Assembly: GCA_016209085.1 (NCBI GenBank)
Contig: JACQWV010000110.1
Coordinates: forward strand, 1-43,871
Reading direction: 5' to 3'
From: Elusimicrobiota bacterium
GTDB taxonomy: Bacteria > Elusimicrobiota > Elusimicrobia > Elusimicrobiales > UBA9959
DNA: 43,871 nt
The notes beneath the pieces are model-generated. The model did not search any database. It saw only the letters and a program-made list of their open reading frames with translations, and was not told the origin of the DNA. The position numbers and the translations under genes are program-made. Every line of letters starts with the position of its first letter. The first letter of the stretch is position 1. This document shows, piece by piece, positions 15,482 to 22,504 of the stretch.

Positions 15482-16270
15482 CTACAAACTTTTCATTTTC
15501 TTTCCTATCTCGTCGTAAAGTTCTAATCCTGCCTGTTCAAAAACTTTCAGCAAATCTTCGTATGTGCCCTTGCCACCGAGTAAATCCCAAAATTCAACGC
15601 CAACTAAAACTTCTTCTTTCAAATCAAAAAGGCCCTGTAGCGTCCATCGCTCGTATGGCTTTGGTTCGTAGGGATTATACGGAATAGCAACAATCGTTTT
15701 AACATTCGCTTTCGGTTTTTCACTGCCGTGCATTGCAATCCAATCAAGCATTTGCTTTTTAATGCCAGTAAATTCGTTGATGTTTGGTTTCGCGGTTTTA
15801 AGTTCAAAGTAATATTCTGTTCCGTCTTTCATCTCAACAAAAAGATCAACGCGCTTTTTAAGTTTCTTTCCCATCTCGCCCTTGTCAGCAACGGCCAACA
15901 CTTCTTTTGTTTCTTTTTCCTTGTCTGGCGTTCGTGAAGCAGAGCGCAACTCACGCATTATGCTATCAATTTTCAAAACTGCCTCATTGCTAATATATCC
16001 TTCAAATTCTTTATATTGCCCGATTGCGCGTTTTGCTCTTGGCTCGGCAATTATTTTTCCAACCTGCTCAAAAATTGATGTGCCGAGCATTGTATTCACT
16101 GACTGAATAAAAGAAAATAACGCCATTCTATCTTTGCCGAGCAGACGAAAATGAAATGGCATTGAGTTCGTTTCCGGATCATAAATTGCCAATTTCTGGC
16201 GAATTTTTTCCACCAAATACTCTTTAATCTGCTTACTTTGTTGTGTTGTTAGTGCTATATTATTTTTCAT
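15482..16270 (-). CDS. TdeIII-family type II restriction endonuclease
   Basis: Resembles the TdeIII/MjaII Pfam family, whose founding members cut GGNCC; the site here is not known. The PD-(D/E)xK core is visible as KKRVDLFVEMKDGTEYYFELKTAKPNINEF (catalytic D, then E-x-K). 262 residues, normal for the family. It overlaps the upstream methyltransferase by 11 nt, the usual coupled M-R layout that ensures protection first. Cytoplasmic; cleaves unmethylated foreign DNA. Confidence 0.85.
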   Translation of the reverse strand: MKNNIALTTQQSKQIKEYLVEKIRQKLAIYDPETNSMPFHFRLLGKDRMALFSFIQSVNTMLGTSIFEQVGKIIAEPRAKRAIGQYKEFEGYISNEAVLKIDSIMRELRSASRTPDKEKETKEVLAVADKGEMGKKLKKRVDLFVEMKDGTEYYFELKTAKPNINEFTGIKKQMLDWIAMHGSEKPKANVKTIVAIPYNPYEPKPYERWTLQGLFDLKEEVLVGVEFWDLLGGKGTYEDLLKVFEQAGLELYDEIGKKMKSL

Positions 16271-17846
16271 TTTTTAAGTGAAAGATTATTTCCGAATAGG
16301 GCGACTTATCCCGTTCGGTCCTATTTAATACCGGCCGCCTGAATTGATTGATGATTTTCATCCCAGATTGCTCGGCAATAGCCGGATAAAGATTGTATTT
16401 ATCATTCGCAACAAGAAATACATCAAAATCATTCGCCAAAAACTTTCTGCAGTTGAGCAGAACTTTTGAAATTCCCTCAACATAAGACGCTCGCGCTTCT
16501 GCGCCCTGCCCTTTATAAAGGGGCCCTATTTCAAGCTCATCTCTGCGCTCAAATCCGAAAAGATCATAAGCATAAGCGTGCTGTTCATGATAATCAATCT
16601 GGCCAACATACGGCGGTGAAGTAAAAATACCATTGATTTTTTGTTTCTTCAAAATCTCATGGAATTTTTTATTTCTCTTCTCTACTTCTTTGAAAATATC
16701 CACTGTTCGGGAGTCCGCTGGAAGAACGGAGTAATAAGAGTCCGTCTTTAATTTTGCAAAAGTTTTGAGCCGATACACCGTATCAACCGCGTAACGATCA
16801 AACCACTCTTTTATTGAGAAAAGTGGTTTGCAAATCTTTTTGTGCTTCCAACAATAGTAAGTCGTTACTTGCGGTTCTTTAAGCGTGGCCAAATCTGAAT
16901 GTGTCGTAGCGCGGCATGACCTAATTGTCCGGCTCAAAATTACCGCCAAAATCTTTTTATTCTTAACGTCTTTTATCTTTTTAATTTGTTCAAAAGCAAA
17001 ATCAATCTCTCTTCGGACATTTTTGATATACCACTTATCCAAAAAGTTTTGGGCGGAAAAATGATTGAGTTCAATGCCATATTTTTTCACAAGGTCGTTA
17101 TAGACTTTTAGAAACTCTTTTTCTTTTTCCGCTGCGTGTTTATTCTCGTCTATCTGTCCTCTTTGGACTTTATATTTGAATTCTGGACTTGGAAAATATT
17201 TATTATTAAAGTCGGCCATTCTCATTAGTAGCTCGTTCTCAAAAGCTGAAATTTTGCTGTCTGCTTCGTAGTTTGCGATAGCTTGCTTTACTTTTTTTAC
17301 TTCGTCATCAAGTAAATTAAAATTGTAGGGAAGCAATTTTGTTTCCGTAATCATGCAATTGAAATGAGAAATATCAATACCTATTGAATGCATACCCATT
17401 TCATGCGCTTGCACAAGTGTTGTGCCGGAGCCAGAAAACGGATCAAGAAGTATATCGCCAGCTTTGAAGTAGATATCCTTTTTAAAATCGTCCGTGTGGT
17501 CATCAATAAAATACTGAACAAGTTGCGGGATAAACTTGCCTTTGTATGGATGTAGGCGGTGGACGTGTTTTGTTGTGTCTTTCTCGCGGAGATGGTCAAA
17601 AGATAAAGCCCAATTCAAATTGTTTCCAAGTCGTTTTTTATAATTTATCTCTCGCCAGCCGCGATAAGAATCGTAATACTGTTTTAGGTCGCCCATATCC
17701 ACAAGCACGGAATTTCCGCCATTATGCTTTCTTACCTTGCCATATTGGACTAAATACGAAATATTGGATTCGCTAACATCTCTTTTGAGAAAGTCGCTCG
17801 CCCATTGGCTGGCCTCTTTGATTGTAAGAAGTTTTGTCTGTTGCAT
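16260..17846 (-). CDS. Site-specific DNA methyltransferase (SPPY type) of the restriction system
   Basis: S-adenosylmethionine-dependent amino-methyltransferase, N4-cytosine or N6-adenine type. The SAM motif DPFSGSGTTLVQAHEMG (motif I) comes first and the catalytic TSPPYVGQIDYHEQ (motif IV) about 260 residues later, with the target-recognition part between, an alpha-like order. The N-terminal about 65 residues (LTIKEASQWASDFLKRDVSESNISYLVQYGKVRKH) look like a MerR/excisionase-type helix-turn-helix. 528 residues in all. A TAAAAT box lies 6 nt before the ATG, with no ribosome-binding site. Confidence 0.88.
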   Translation of the reverse strand: MQQTKLLTIKEASQWASDFLKRDVSESNISYLVQYGKVRKHNGGNSVLVDMGDLKQYYDSYRGWREINYKKRLGNNLNWALSFDHLREKDTTKHVHRLHPYKGKFIPQLVQYFIDDHTDDFKKDIYFKAGDILLDPFSGSGTTLVQAHEMGMHSIGIDISHFNCMITETKLLPYNFNLLDDEVKKVKQAIANYEADSKISAFENELLMRMADFNNKYFPSPEFKYKVQRGQIDENKHAAEKEKEFLKVYNDLVKKYGIELNHFSAQNFLDKWYIKNVRREIDFAFEQIKKIKDVKNKKILAVILSRTIRSCRATTHSDLATLKEPQVTTYYCWKHKKICKPLFSIKEWFDRYAVDTVYRLKTFAKLKTDSYYSVLPADSRTVDIFKEVEKRNKKFHEILKKQKINGIFTSPPYVGQIDYHEQHAYAYDLFGFERRDELEIGPLYKGQGAEARASYVEGISKVLLNCRKFLANDFDVFLVANDKYNLYPAIAEQSGMKIINQFRRPVLNRTERDKSPYSEIIFHLKNEK

Positions 17847-17850
17847 AAGT

Positions 17851-17922
17851 TTATTTTAACAAATCATCAACCCCGACTTCTAACGCTTTGGCAATCTTGC
17901 TTAGCGTTTCAATGGTTGGGTT
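17851..17922 (-). pseudogene. XRE/HTH_3 regulator, C-terminal remnant
   Basis: 24 codons read NPTIETLSKIAKALEVGVDD plus LLK and a stop, the classic last helices of an XRE-type repressor or restriction controller (C protein). The rest of the gene is cut off exactly at the right 18-bp direct repeat, which argues that the island boundary was formed by a recombination event. The stop overlaps the promoter region of the methyltransferase. Confidence 0.75.
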
Positions 17923-17940
17923 TGGGGGTTTACTCTATCG
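17923..17940. repeat. Right 18-bp direct repeat of the island
   Basis: TGGGGGTTTACTCTATCG, identical to 14548-14565. Its last 3 bp are the acceptor end of tRNA-Pro (A73, G72, C71). Confidence 0.85.
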
Positions 17941-18012
17941 GGGCGACTGGATTTGAACCAGCGACCTTCCGGTCCCAAACCGGACGCTCTAAACCAGCTG
18001 AGCTACGCCCCG
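17938..18012 (-). tRNA. tRNA-Pro (TGG anticodon)
   Basis: 75 nt on the minus strand. Seven acceptor pairs (CGGGGCG with CGCCCCG), A73 discriminator, D arm AGCTCAGCTGG, anticodon stem CCGG/CCGG with loop TTTGGGA giving anticodon TGG, and T arm CTGG-TTCAAAT-CCAG. C1-G72 is typical of bacterial tRNA-Pro. CCA is not encoded. The 3' end abuts the island repeat. Confidence 0.95.
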
Positions 18013-18089
18013 TCAGAGATTCACCAATCAAAATTTATTTCTGCTTTTTCTTTTAATATAATATCAAATACTGATAAATTAATAAAAAT

Positions 18090-18163
18090 TCCGGGATGGT
18101 GTAACGGTAGCACAAACGGCTCTGGACCGTTTTGTCTAGGTTCGAATCCTAGTCCCGGAGCCA
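18090..18163 (+). tRNA. tRNA-Gln (CTG anticodon)
   Basis: Acceptor TCCGGGA pairs with TCCCGGA, G73, and CCA is encoded. Anticodon stem AACGG/CCGTT with loop CTCTGGA gives anticodon CTG; T arm CTAGG-TTCGAAT-CCTAG. It lies divergent to tRNA-Pro, 77 nt away, and 10 nt before the ICMT-like gene. Confidence 0.95.
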
Positions 18164-18173
18164 ATTCCAGTAA

Positions 18174-18779
18174 ATGAATAAAATATTTTCATTTTTTAAA
18201 GCTTCCGCCGGCTTTCTTAAGCGCAACCGCGTCAGATTATCAACCATATTGGTAATCATACTGTTACTGGAAGACATTGTTGAAGGCGTTGTCCCGCATG
18301 ACGTGGACGGGTTTCATGATTTCCTCGGGGCAATCGGTTTGTTTTTTGTCGTATGCGGAACTTTCCTGAGGTCATGGGCCGCAGGCATCATTTCAAAAGA
18401 TAAAGTTTTATCAACTACCGGCCCTTACGCTCTCACAAGACATCCGCTATACATCGGCTCGCTTCTGATGGCATTAGGATTCTGCGCCATTATTGACGAC
18501 GGTGAAAACATATTGATTATCCTTCTGGTAATTTTTGCGGTATATTTGCCGAAAATCCGAGATGAAGAAAAATCGCTTGCTCAAATATTCGGCGAGGAAT
18601 GGAACAGATATACCAGAAACATTTCCGGATTTTTTCCGAAGCCGGCCGACATGCGCTCAAATTGGTCGTTGTCTCAGTGGATACGCAACAGGGAACACCA
18701 TACTTTTGTACTGGCATTGTCCGGATTGTTTATCTTGGAATTATGGCATGAATTCTCTCGTTACTCAGTTACTCATTGA
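18174..18779 (+). CDS. Isoprenylcysteine carboxyl methyltransferase (ICMT/PEMT)-like membrane protein
   Basis: Integral membrane methyltransferase fold. The cofactor signature GPYALTRHPLYIGSLLMALGF and the following IRDEEKSLAQIFGEEWNRYTR (E...F G..W..Y) are typical. About five hydrophobic segments, including one at the extreme C-terminus (LALSGLFILELW). The substrate in bacteria is not established. It starts 10 nt after tRNA-Gln, so it may share its transcript. Confidence 0.85.
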   Translation: MNKIFSFFKASAGFLKRNRVRLSTILVIILLLEDIVEGVVPHDVDGFHDFLGAIGLFFVVCGTFLRSWAAGIISKDKVLSTTGPYALTRHPLYIGSLLMALGFCAIIDDGENILIILLVIFAVYLPKIRDEEKSLAQIFGEEWNRYTRNISGFFPKPADMRSNWSLSQWIRNREHHTFVLALSGLFILELWHEFSRYSVTH

Positions 18780-18785
18780 ATAATC

Positions 18786-18935
18786 GTGAAGTTAAAAAAT
18801 ATTTCATTTCTTGTTCTGCTGATTATGCCAAAGAACGTGTTTTGCGCGGATTACATGCGTTCTTACGCTTTAATACACGCTTTTCCTTCGGATTTCGCGG
18901 ATCATCGTCGGCGACCAGTATTTTCTTTCGGTTAG
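18786..18935 (+). pseudogene. Duplicated 5' fragment of the C39/NlpC gene
   Basis: A GTG-started frame encodes a signal peptide KLKNISFLVLLIMPKNVFCA then DYMRSYALIHAFPSDFAD and stops soon after unrelated sequence begins. Nucleotides 18822-18902 are identical (81 bp) to 36532-36612 in the C39/NlpC gene. The match ends abruptly at GCGGAT, where the sequence turns into a reversed response-regulator fragment. This is a broken second copy of that gene's start and marks a rearrangement breakpoint. Confidence 0.8.
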
Positions 18936-18963
18936 TCTGCCGCGCTATTTCCATTTCTATCAT
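18901..18963 (-). pseudogene. Response-regulator N-terminal remnant
   Basis: On the minus strand a frame reads MIEMEIARQTNRKKILVADDD, the first beta-strand and acidic triad of a receiver domain (KKILVADDD). At 18901 it runs into the reverse side of the duplicated C39/NlpC fragment, so only the first 21 residues survive. The frame is open upstream (AFKGAGKV), so the lost gene may have been longer. Confidence 0.55.
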
Positions 18964-19006
18964 TACTTTTCCCGCACCCTTAAACGCTACCGAAGTTGTA
19001 GAACAT

Positions 19007-19378
19007 TTATTTTATTATTCTCCTTTCCAAAACTTTAATTTTTGCGACTAAAATGTCATTGCTAAAAGGTTTTGTCAGATAATCGTCGGCTCCAATCTCA
19101 TATCCTTGTATTTGATCTTCAGCGAAAGCTCTTATAGTTAGCATTAGCACCGGTATATTCTTAAACTTATCATTCCCTCTGATTTTATTTAAAAGTTGAA
19201 AACCGGTCATCACAGGCATATTCACATCTAAAACCGCCATGTCCGCGCCTTTTTCCTTAAGGAGTTTCCAACCGGCCAACCCGTCTTCAGCGCTTAATAT
19301 TTCATAGCCGGCTTCTTTTAAAACTTCTTCAACCAGATCCTTAAAGACCTTATCATCGTCAACAATTAGTATTCTCAT
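19007..19378 (-). CDS. Stand-alone receiver-domain response regulator
   Basis: A complete CheY-like receiver of 123 residues with no output domain: acidic D7-D8-D9, phospho-acceptor D51 (AVLDVNMP), T81 and K103 (YLTKPF). Such single receivers pass signals by protein contact, for example to motors or kinases, which is suggestive given the MotA/MotB cluster 12 kb away. It is followed by two more regulators in the same direction (they lie upstream on this strand). Partner inferred, not shown. Confidence 0.93.
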   Translation of the reverse strand: MRILIVDDDKVFKDLVEEVLKEAGYEILSAEDGLAGWKLLKEKGADMAVLDVNMPVMTGFQLLNKIRGNDKFKNIPVLMLTIRAFAEDQIQGYEIGADDYLTKPFSNDILVAKIKVLERRIIK

Positions 19379-19406
19379 ACGCTCGCTTTCCCCTGCTTGC
19401 CGTTCG

Positions 19407-20141
19407 CTATTTCCTTGTCCCCCATTTAGTTACTTTGCTATTTACTATTTCGCTCTTGTACATATAGCCGCGGCCATAAATGGTTTTTATGTTTCCGCAG
19501 AGCGAGTCTAATTTCTTCCTGATAAATTCTATATATTTATCCAGAGTTTGGGAATTGATTCTTTCCGCTTTTTCCTTCCATATGGTTCTAAGAATAGATT
19601 CCCTGTTCACGATTTTATTTTCGTTTGAAACCAATAAATACAAAATTGCGGCTTCTTTTTTTGTTAGCTTTATTTTACCTTTATGTTTGACGGCGACAAA
19701 CATCTCTTTTAAATTGACTTCCAACTTTCTATCGCATGTCCGGGCGATTTCCTCCATGGGAATAAGCTGTAATTTTATTCTTCTTATATAAGCGAAGATT
19801 TTCGCCGCCAGCACTCTTGGGGCAATGGTCAGGATTATATAGTCGTCAGCTCCCTTCAAAAGCAAATCTGCTATCATGGAATCATTCACAGGAATGCTTC
19901 CGACGGCGAAAAAAAGAACGCCCTTTTTGCGCCGCAGGCAATCTTCGGCTTTTTCATAGCTGCATATCTCCGGATGAATTTCAATGATTGAAAAAATATT
20001 ATTTTGGCATATTTCAATTTCTTCCTCGTACCGGAGCAAATTTTTAAAAGTTTTAAATTTAAAATTTTCGGCGGCGAAAAATTCCTGCCATTTTTTCGTT
20101 AGAATATTATCCGACAATACGCTGTAAATAATAGGCATCAT
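19407..20141 (-). CDS. OmpR-type regulator with degenerate receiver
   Basis: The C-terminal about 95 residues are a winged-helix trans_reg_C domain (KIKLTKKEAAILYLLVSNENKIVNRESILRTIW ... YIEFIRKKLDS ... IKTIYGRGYMY). The N-terminal half has receiver-like length and the KGADDYI...A...I pattern at its end but lacks the acidic pair at the start and has IIEIHPE where the phospho-Asp should be. It is therefore probably an atypical, phosphorylation-independent regulator. It lies between two intact receivers on the same strand, 28 nt upstream of the single-receiver gene. Confidence 0.85.
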   Translation of the reverse strand: MMPIIYSVLSDNILTKKWQEFFAAENFKFKTFKNLLRYEEEIEICQNNIFSIIEIHPEICSYEKAEDCLRRKKGVLFFAVGSIPVNDSMIADLLLKGADDYIILTIAPRVLAAKIFAYIRRIKLQLIPMEEIARTCDRKLEVNLKEMFVAVKHKGKIKLTKKEAAILYLLVSNENKIVNRESILRTIWKEKAERINSQTLDKYIEFIRKKLDSLCGNIKTIYGRGYMYKSEIVNSKVTKWGTRK

Positions 20142-20189
20142 ACAATAATGAATATATAAAAATCAGTATTTCTTTGTCTGCTGAATTTA

Positions 20190-20221
20190 TTCTTAAGCGA
20201 AATTTAAGATTTTCTTAAGAA
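20190..20221. promoter_or_regulatory. Inverted repeat TTCTTAAG/CTTAAGAA, possible operator
   Basis: TTCTTAAG (20190-20197) and CTTAAGAA (20214-20221) form an inverted pair in the 154-nt gap upstream of the degenerate-receiver gene, with another AATTTAAG between. Winged-helix regulators bind such repeated half-sites; autoregulation is plausible but unproven. Confidence 0.3.
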
Positions 20222-20295
20222 CCGTATAAGCTTTCAGAAGGCAACGGACAAAATGGCCAGAAAGTGTGAAGATGAAAAGGCGTATGCTGGTGCGC

Positions 20296-21006
20296 TTACG
20301 AACTAATATATCTAAAACCCTTGCCGGTAACCGCTGTTATTTTTCTTGAAATTTCGGCTGGCAGTTTCTTTTTAAGATTGTGAAGATGTATGTCCGCAAG
20401 ATTTTCAACCGAACAGGTTTTCCAGATTTTTTCAATTATGTCTTTTCTTGAAAATATGTGCGGAGAATGCCTTACGAGAGCGAAAAACAAGTCAAATTCC
20501 CTATTTGTCAAATTCTCAATCAATTCGCCTTTATAATGCGCTAAATGTTGATTCTTGTCTATTTTTAATTCTGAAACCGAGTCGACAACGATACACGAAT
20601 CGTCCGGATAGGGCGATTCTTTCAACCGCCTGAATATGGAATTTATCCACAAAATCAATTCCTTGCAATCTATGGGTTTGGTCAGATAAATGTCGGCTTC
20701 CGCGTCAAAAACGAGTTTTTTTGTAGCTAAATCTTCGTCACCCGTCAAAACAATGACCGGCATTTTTTGAAGATCCGGCGTTTTTCTCACATATTTCAGA
20801 ATTTCAATACCATTGCCGTCTGGCAATTTTAAATCCAGAATCATTATATCAGGTTGATTCTGCCTCAAATAATTAAAAGATTCGCTTATATCGCGGCAGA
20901 TGTTTATTTTATTGAATCCTTCTTCATTTAAAACGGATTCAATCAGGAAAGACATTCGCCTGTCATCTTCAACTACTGCAATATGAAGTCTCTCCGATTT
21001 ATTCAT
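20296..21006 (-). CDS. OmpR/PhoB-type response regulator
   Basis: Receiver domain with the acidic pair (VVEDD), phospho-acceptor in MILDLKLPDGNG and the TKP lysine (IYLTKPID), then a trans_reg_C winged helix (LIENLTNREFDLFFALVRHSPHIFSRKDIIEKIW ... ITAVTGKGFRYIS). I start at the ATG giving MNKSERLHIAVVEDD, because the longer frame (to 21060) would run into the divergent gene. No ribosome-binding site is evident. The start region (TTTATTCATAATTTTTTCAGGATT on the plus strand) is duplicated at 29291. Confidence 0.9.
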   Translation of the reverse strand: MNKSERLHIAVVEDDRRMSFLIESVLNEEGFNKINICRDISESFNYLRQNQPDIMILDLKLPDGNGIEILKYVRKTPDLQKMPVIVLTGDEDLATKKLVFDAEADIYLTKPIDCKELILWINSIFRRLKESPYPDDSCIVVDSVSELKIDKNQHLAHYKGELIENLTNREFDLFFALVRHSPHIFSRKDIIEKIWKTCSVENLADIHLHNLKKKLPAEISRKITAVTGKGFRYISS

Positions 21007-21101
21007 AATTTTTTCAGGATTTTCCGAATTTATTATATTATAATATCCGCATGACTGCAAAATTAAATAAACCGCGTTTCTTCACCCCTCATGGCAGAAG
21101 A

Positions 21102-22163
21102 ATGTTTACTCGCCGCTATCCGCTCTTCGCTTGCCGCTTATCATTCGTCACGCTCCTATCATTTGCCGCTATTACCAATGCTCATGCGTTGATTTCATAC
21201 GGTTCGGGTTATGAATTGTTATCTTCCGCCATAAACAGCGGCGGTCAATATCTTTCCGCAAACAATTATGAGGCAAGAGGAGCAGCCGGACAAAATATCG
21301 CTTCTTCCCCGTCGGACATAAGCAAAAACGCCGGTTTTGCAAACAGAAGCGGTTTTTACAATCCTCCTTATTTCATGTATCAAAAAAACATGCCGGTAAA
21401 TTTTGAAAACTCGTCAATAAAATTAAATGTTCCGCCGAATTATGTTGATAAAAATGTTTTTGACATATTTTTAAACGACGACGCCAATAAAAGTTCTAAG
21501 AAAGAAAAAGTGGAAGAAGCCAATTCAAAAATACAAATAAGAAAGGGAAATCTTGCATATCCGCTGATCTTCAATGAATTGTATTTTATGGATGAGGAAA
21601 ATTTCTACAAAGGCGATTTTAAACACAAAGGGGAGATTTCTTTCAAGGTTCAAGACGCCAATGGCGACGGCAATGTGGACGGAACAAATCCTCCGGTGAG
21701 ATTCTCCACATTGAGAGGATACGTGCTTGACGAGGATACCAGTATGTGGCTTAAAACCTTTAATAATGAGCTTAACGCTAATCAAACTTATATAAAATTT
21801 GCTTTTACCCGGCCGTCAATCTACGCCGTTATAGGGCAGATAGACGACATCGTCAAAGATGTTTTCGCCTATCCTGTGCCTTTCCGGCCAAACGGCCCCA
21901 ACGCCGGAAACAGCGCGGGTCAAACTGGAACAGAAGCCGAAGGCATAACATTCGCCAATATTCCCCAAACAGGGAGCATTGAAATTTACACCATTGACGG
22001 CCGGCTGGTAAGAAAAATTGAAATACCTCTAAATTTAGTCGTTTCAAAAATAAAATGGGATGTGAAAAATGCGTCTGGGGAAAAGGCTGTAAGCGGAGTT
22101 TATATTTGGCGCATTATCTCAAATGGAAACAGCAAAACCGGAAAATTGGTGATAATAAGATAA
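21102..22163 (+). CDS. Secreted protein with FlgD/T9SS-type C-terminal domain
   Basis: Begins with a signal peptide (FACRLSFVTLLSFAAITNAHA); the frame is open upstream to 21051 but that would overlap the divergent regulator's leader. The middle has an acidic stretch VQDANGDGNVDG resembling a calcium-binding dockerin-like loop. The C-terminus has the Ig-like sorting pattern: AYPVPFRPNG, then IEIYTIDGRLVRKIEIP, then GEKAVSGVYIWRI and GKLVIIR. In Bacteroidota such type A domains direct cargo through the type IX system; here that role is inferred, supported by a PorV-like gene at 29.3 kb. The stop codon is also the left target-site copy of a MITE. Confidence 0.82.
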   Translation: MFTRRYPLFACRLSFVTLLSFAAITNAHALISYGSGYELLSSAINSGGQYLSANNYEARGAAGQNIASSPSDISKNAGFANRSGFYNPPYFMYQKNMPVNFENSSIKLNVPPNYVDKNVFDIFLNDDANKSSKKEKVEEANSKIQIRKGNLAYPLIFNELYFMDEENFYKGDFKHKGEISFKVQDANGDGNVDGTNPPVRFSTLRGYVLDEDTSMWLKTFNNELNANQTYIKFAFTRPSIYAVIGQIDDIVKDVFAYPVPFRPNGPNAGNSAGQTGTEAEGITFANIPQTGSIEIYTIDGRLVRKIEIPLNLVVSKIKWDVKNASGEKAVSGVYIWRIISNGNSKTGKLVIIR

Positions 22164-22434
22164 GGGCTCGTGACAGAATAATATGAACATTTGGCTGAGC
22201 CGACCCCGCACATGATGCGGGGCAAGAAGTGAGGAGCGAGCATATCGTTTGATATGTAAGCGACGAACGACGCAGTTGCAGCCGAAAAGCGGCCAGCCCC
22301 TTTGGGGAGGCTCATATTTGGCCGTCTGCTGCGTTGCTCCTCATTCACATAGCCTATGCTATGCTCATTCGTCGCGCCTTGCATCCAATCCAAATCTGAG
22401 CCTCCAAATGTTCATATTATTCTGTCACGAGCCC
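22164..22434. mobile_element. MITE with perfect 31-bp terminal inverted repeats
   Basis: The ends 22164-22194 (GGGCTCGTGACAGAATAATA...) and 22404-22434 are perfect 31-bp inverted repeats, and the 271-bp unit is flanked by TAA on both sides (22161-22163 and 22435-22437), a probable 3-bp target duplication. The left TAA is the stop codon of the preceding gene. Inside are nested imperfect palindromes (GAGGAGCGAGC.../...GCTCCTC) but no transposase. It fills most of the 341-nt gap before the adhesin gene. Confidence 0.88.
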
Positions 22435-22504
22435 TAACGCACAAAACGCAAAAGCGCATAATCTGTTATTTTGATTTATAACGGCTGAAAATGAGGCAAT
22501 TCAT

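Larger units (their letters stand above)
14548..17940. mobile_element. Restriction-modification genomic island flanked by 18-bp direct repeats
   Basis: The perfect 18-bp direct repeat TGGGGGTTTACTCTATCG occurs at 14548-14565 and 17923-17940. Everything between is on the minus strand and visibly more AT-rich than its surroundings: helicase remnant, type II nuclease, methyltransferase and a decapitated XRE regulator. The right repeat overlaps the 3' end of tRNA-Pro by 3 bp, a common integration neighbourhood, but I see no integrase. I infer horizontal acquisition with later loss of flanking parts. Confidence 0.65.

Noticed and set aside
17923-18012. tRNA-Pro as a proven attachment site
   Set aside because: Only 3 bp of the direct repeat lie in the tRNA, while typical tRNA att cores cover 15 bp or more of its 3' end. 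Kept as proximity only.
17805-18177. Small plus-strand frames over the tRNA region
   Set aside because: They cross tRNA-Pro and tRNA-Gln and read their sequence as protein (for example SNPSPGA); such frames are common false calls.
18776-19051. 91-residue frame across 18776-19051
   Set aside because: It runs across the breakpoint between a duplicated gene start and a reversed receiver remnant; neither piece is read in its true frame.
22249-22437. Short frames inside the MITE
   Set aside because: They follow the palindromic internal repeat and lack start signals; no transposase motif.
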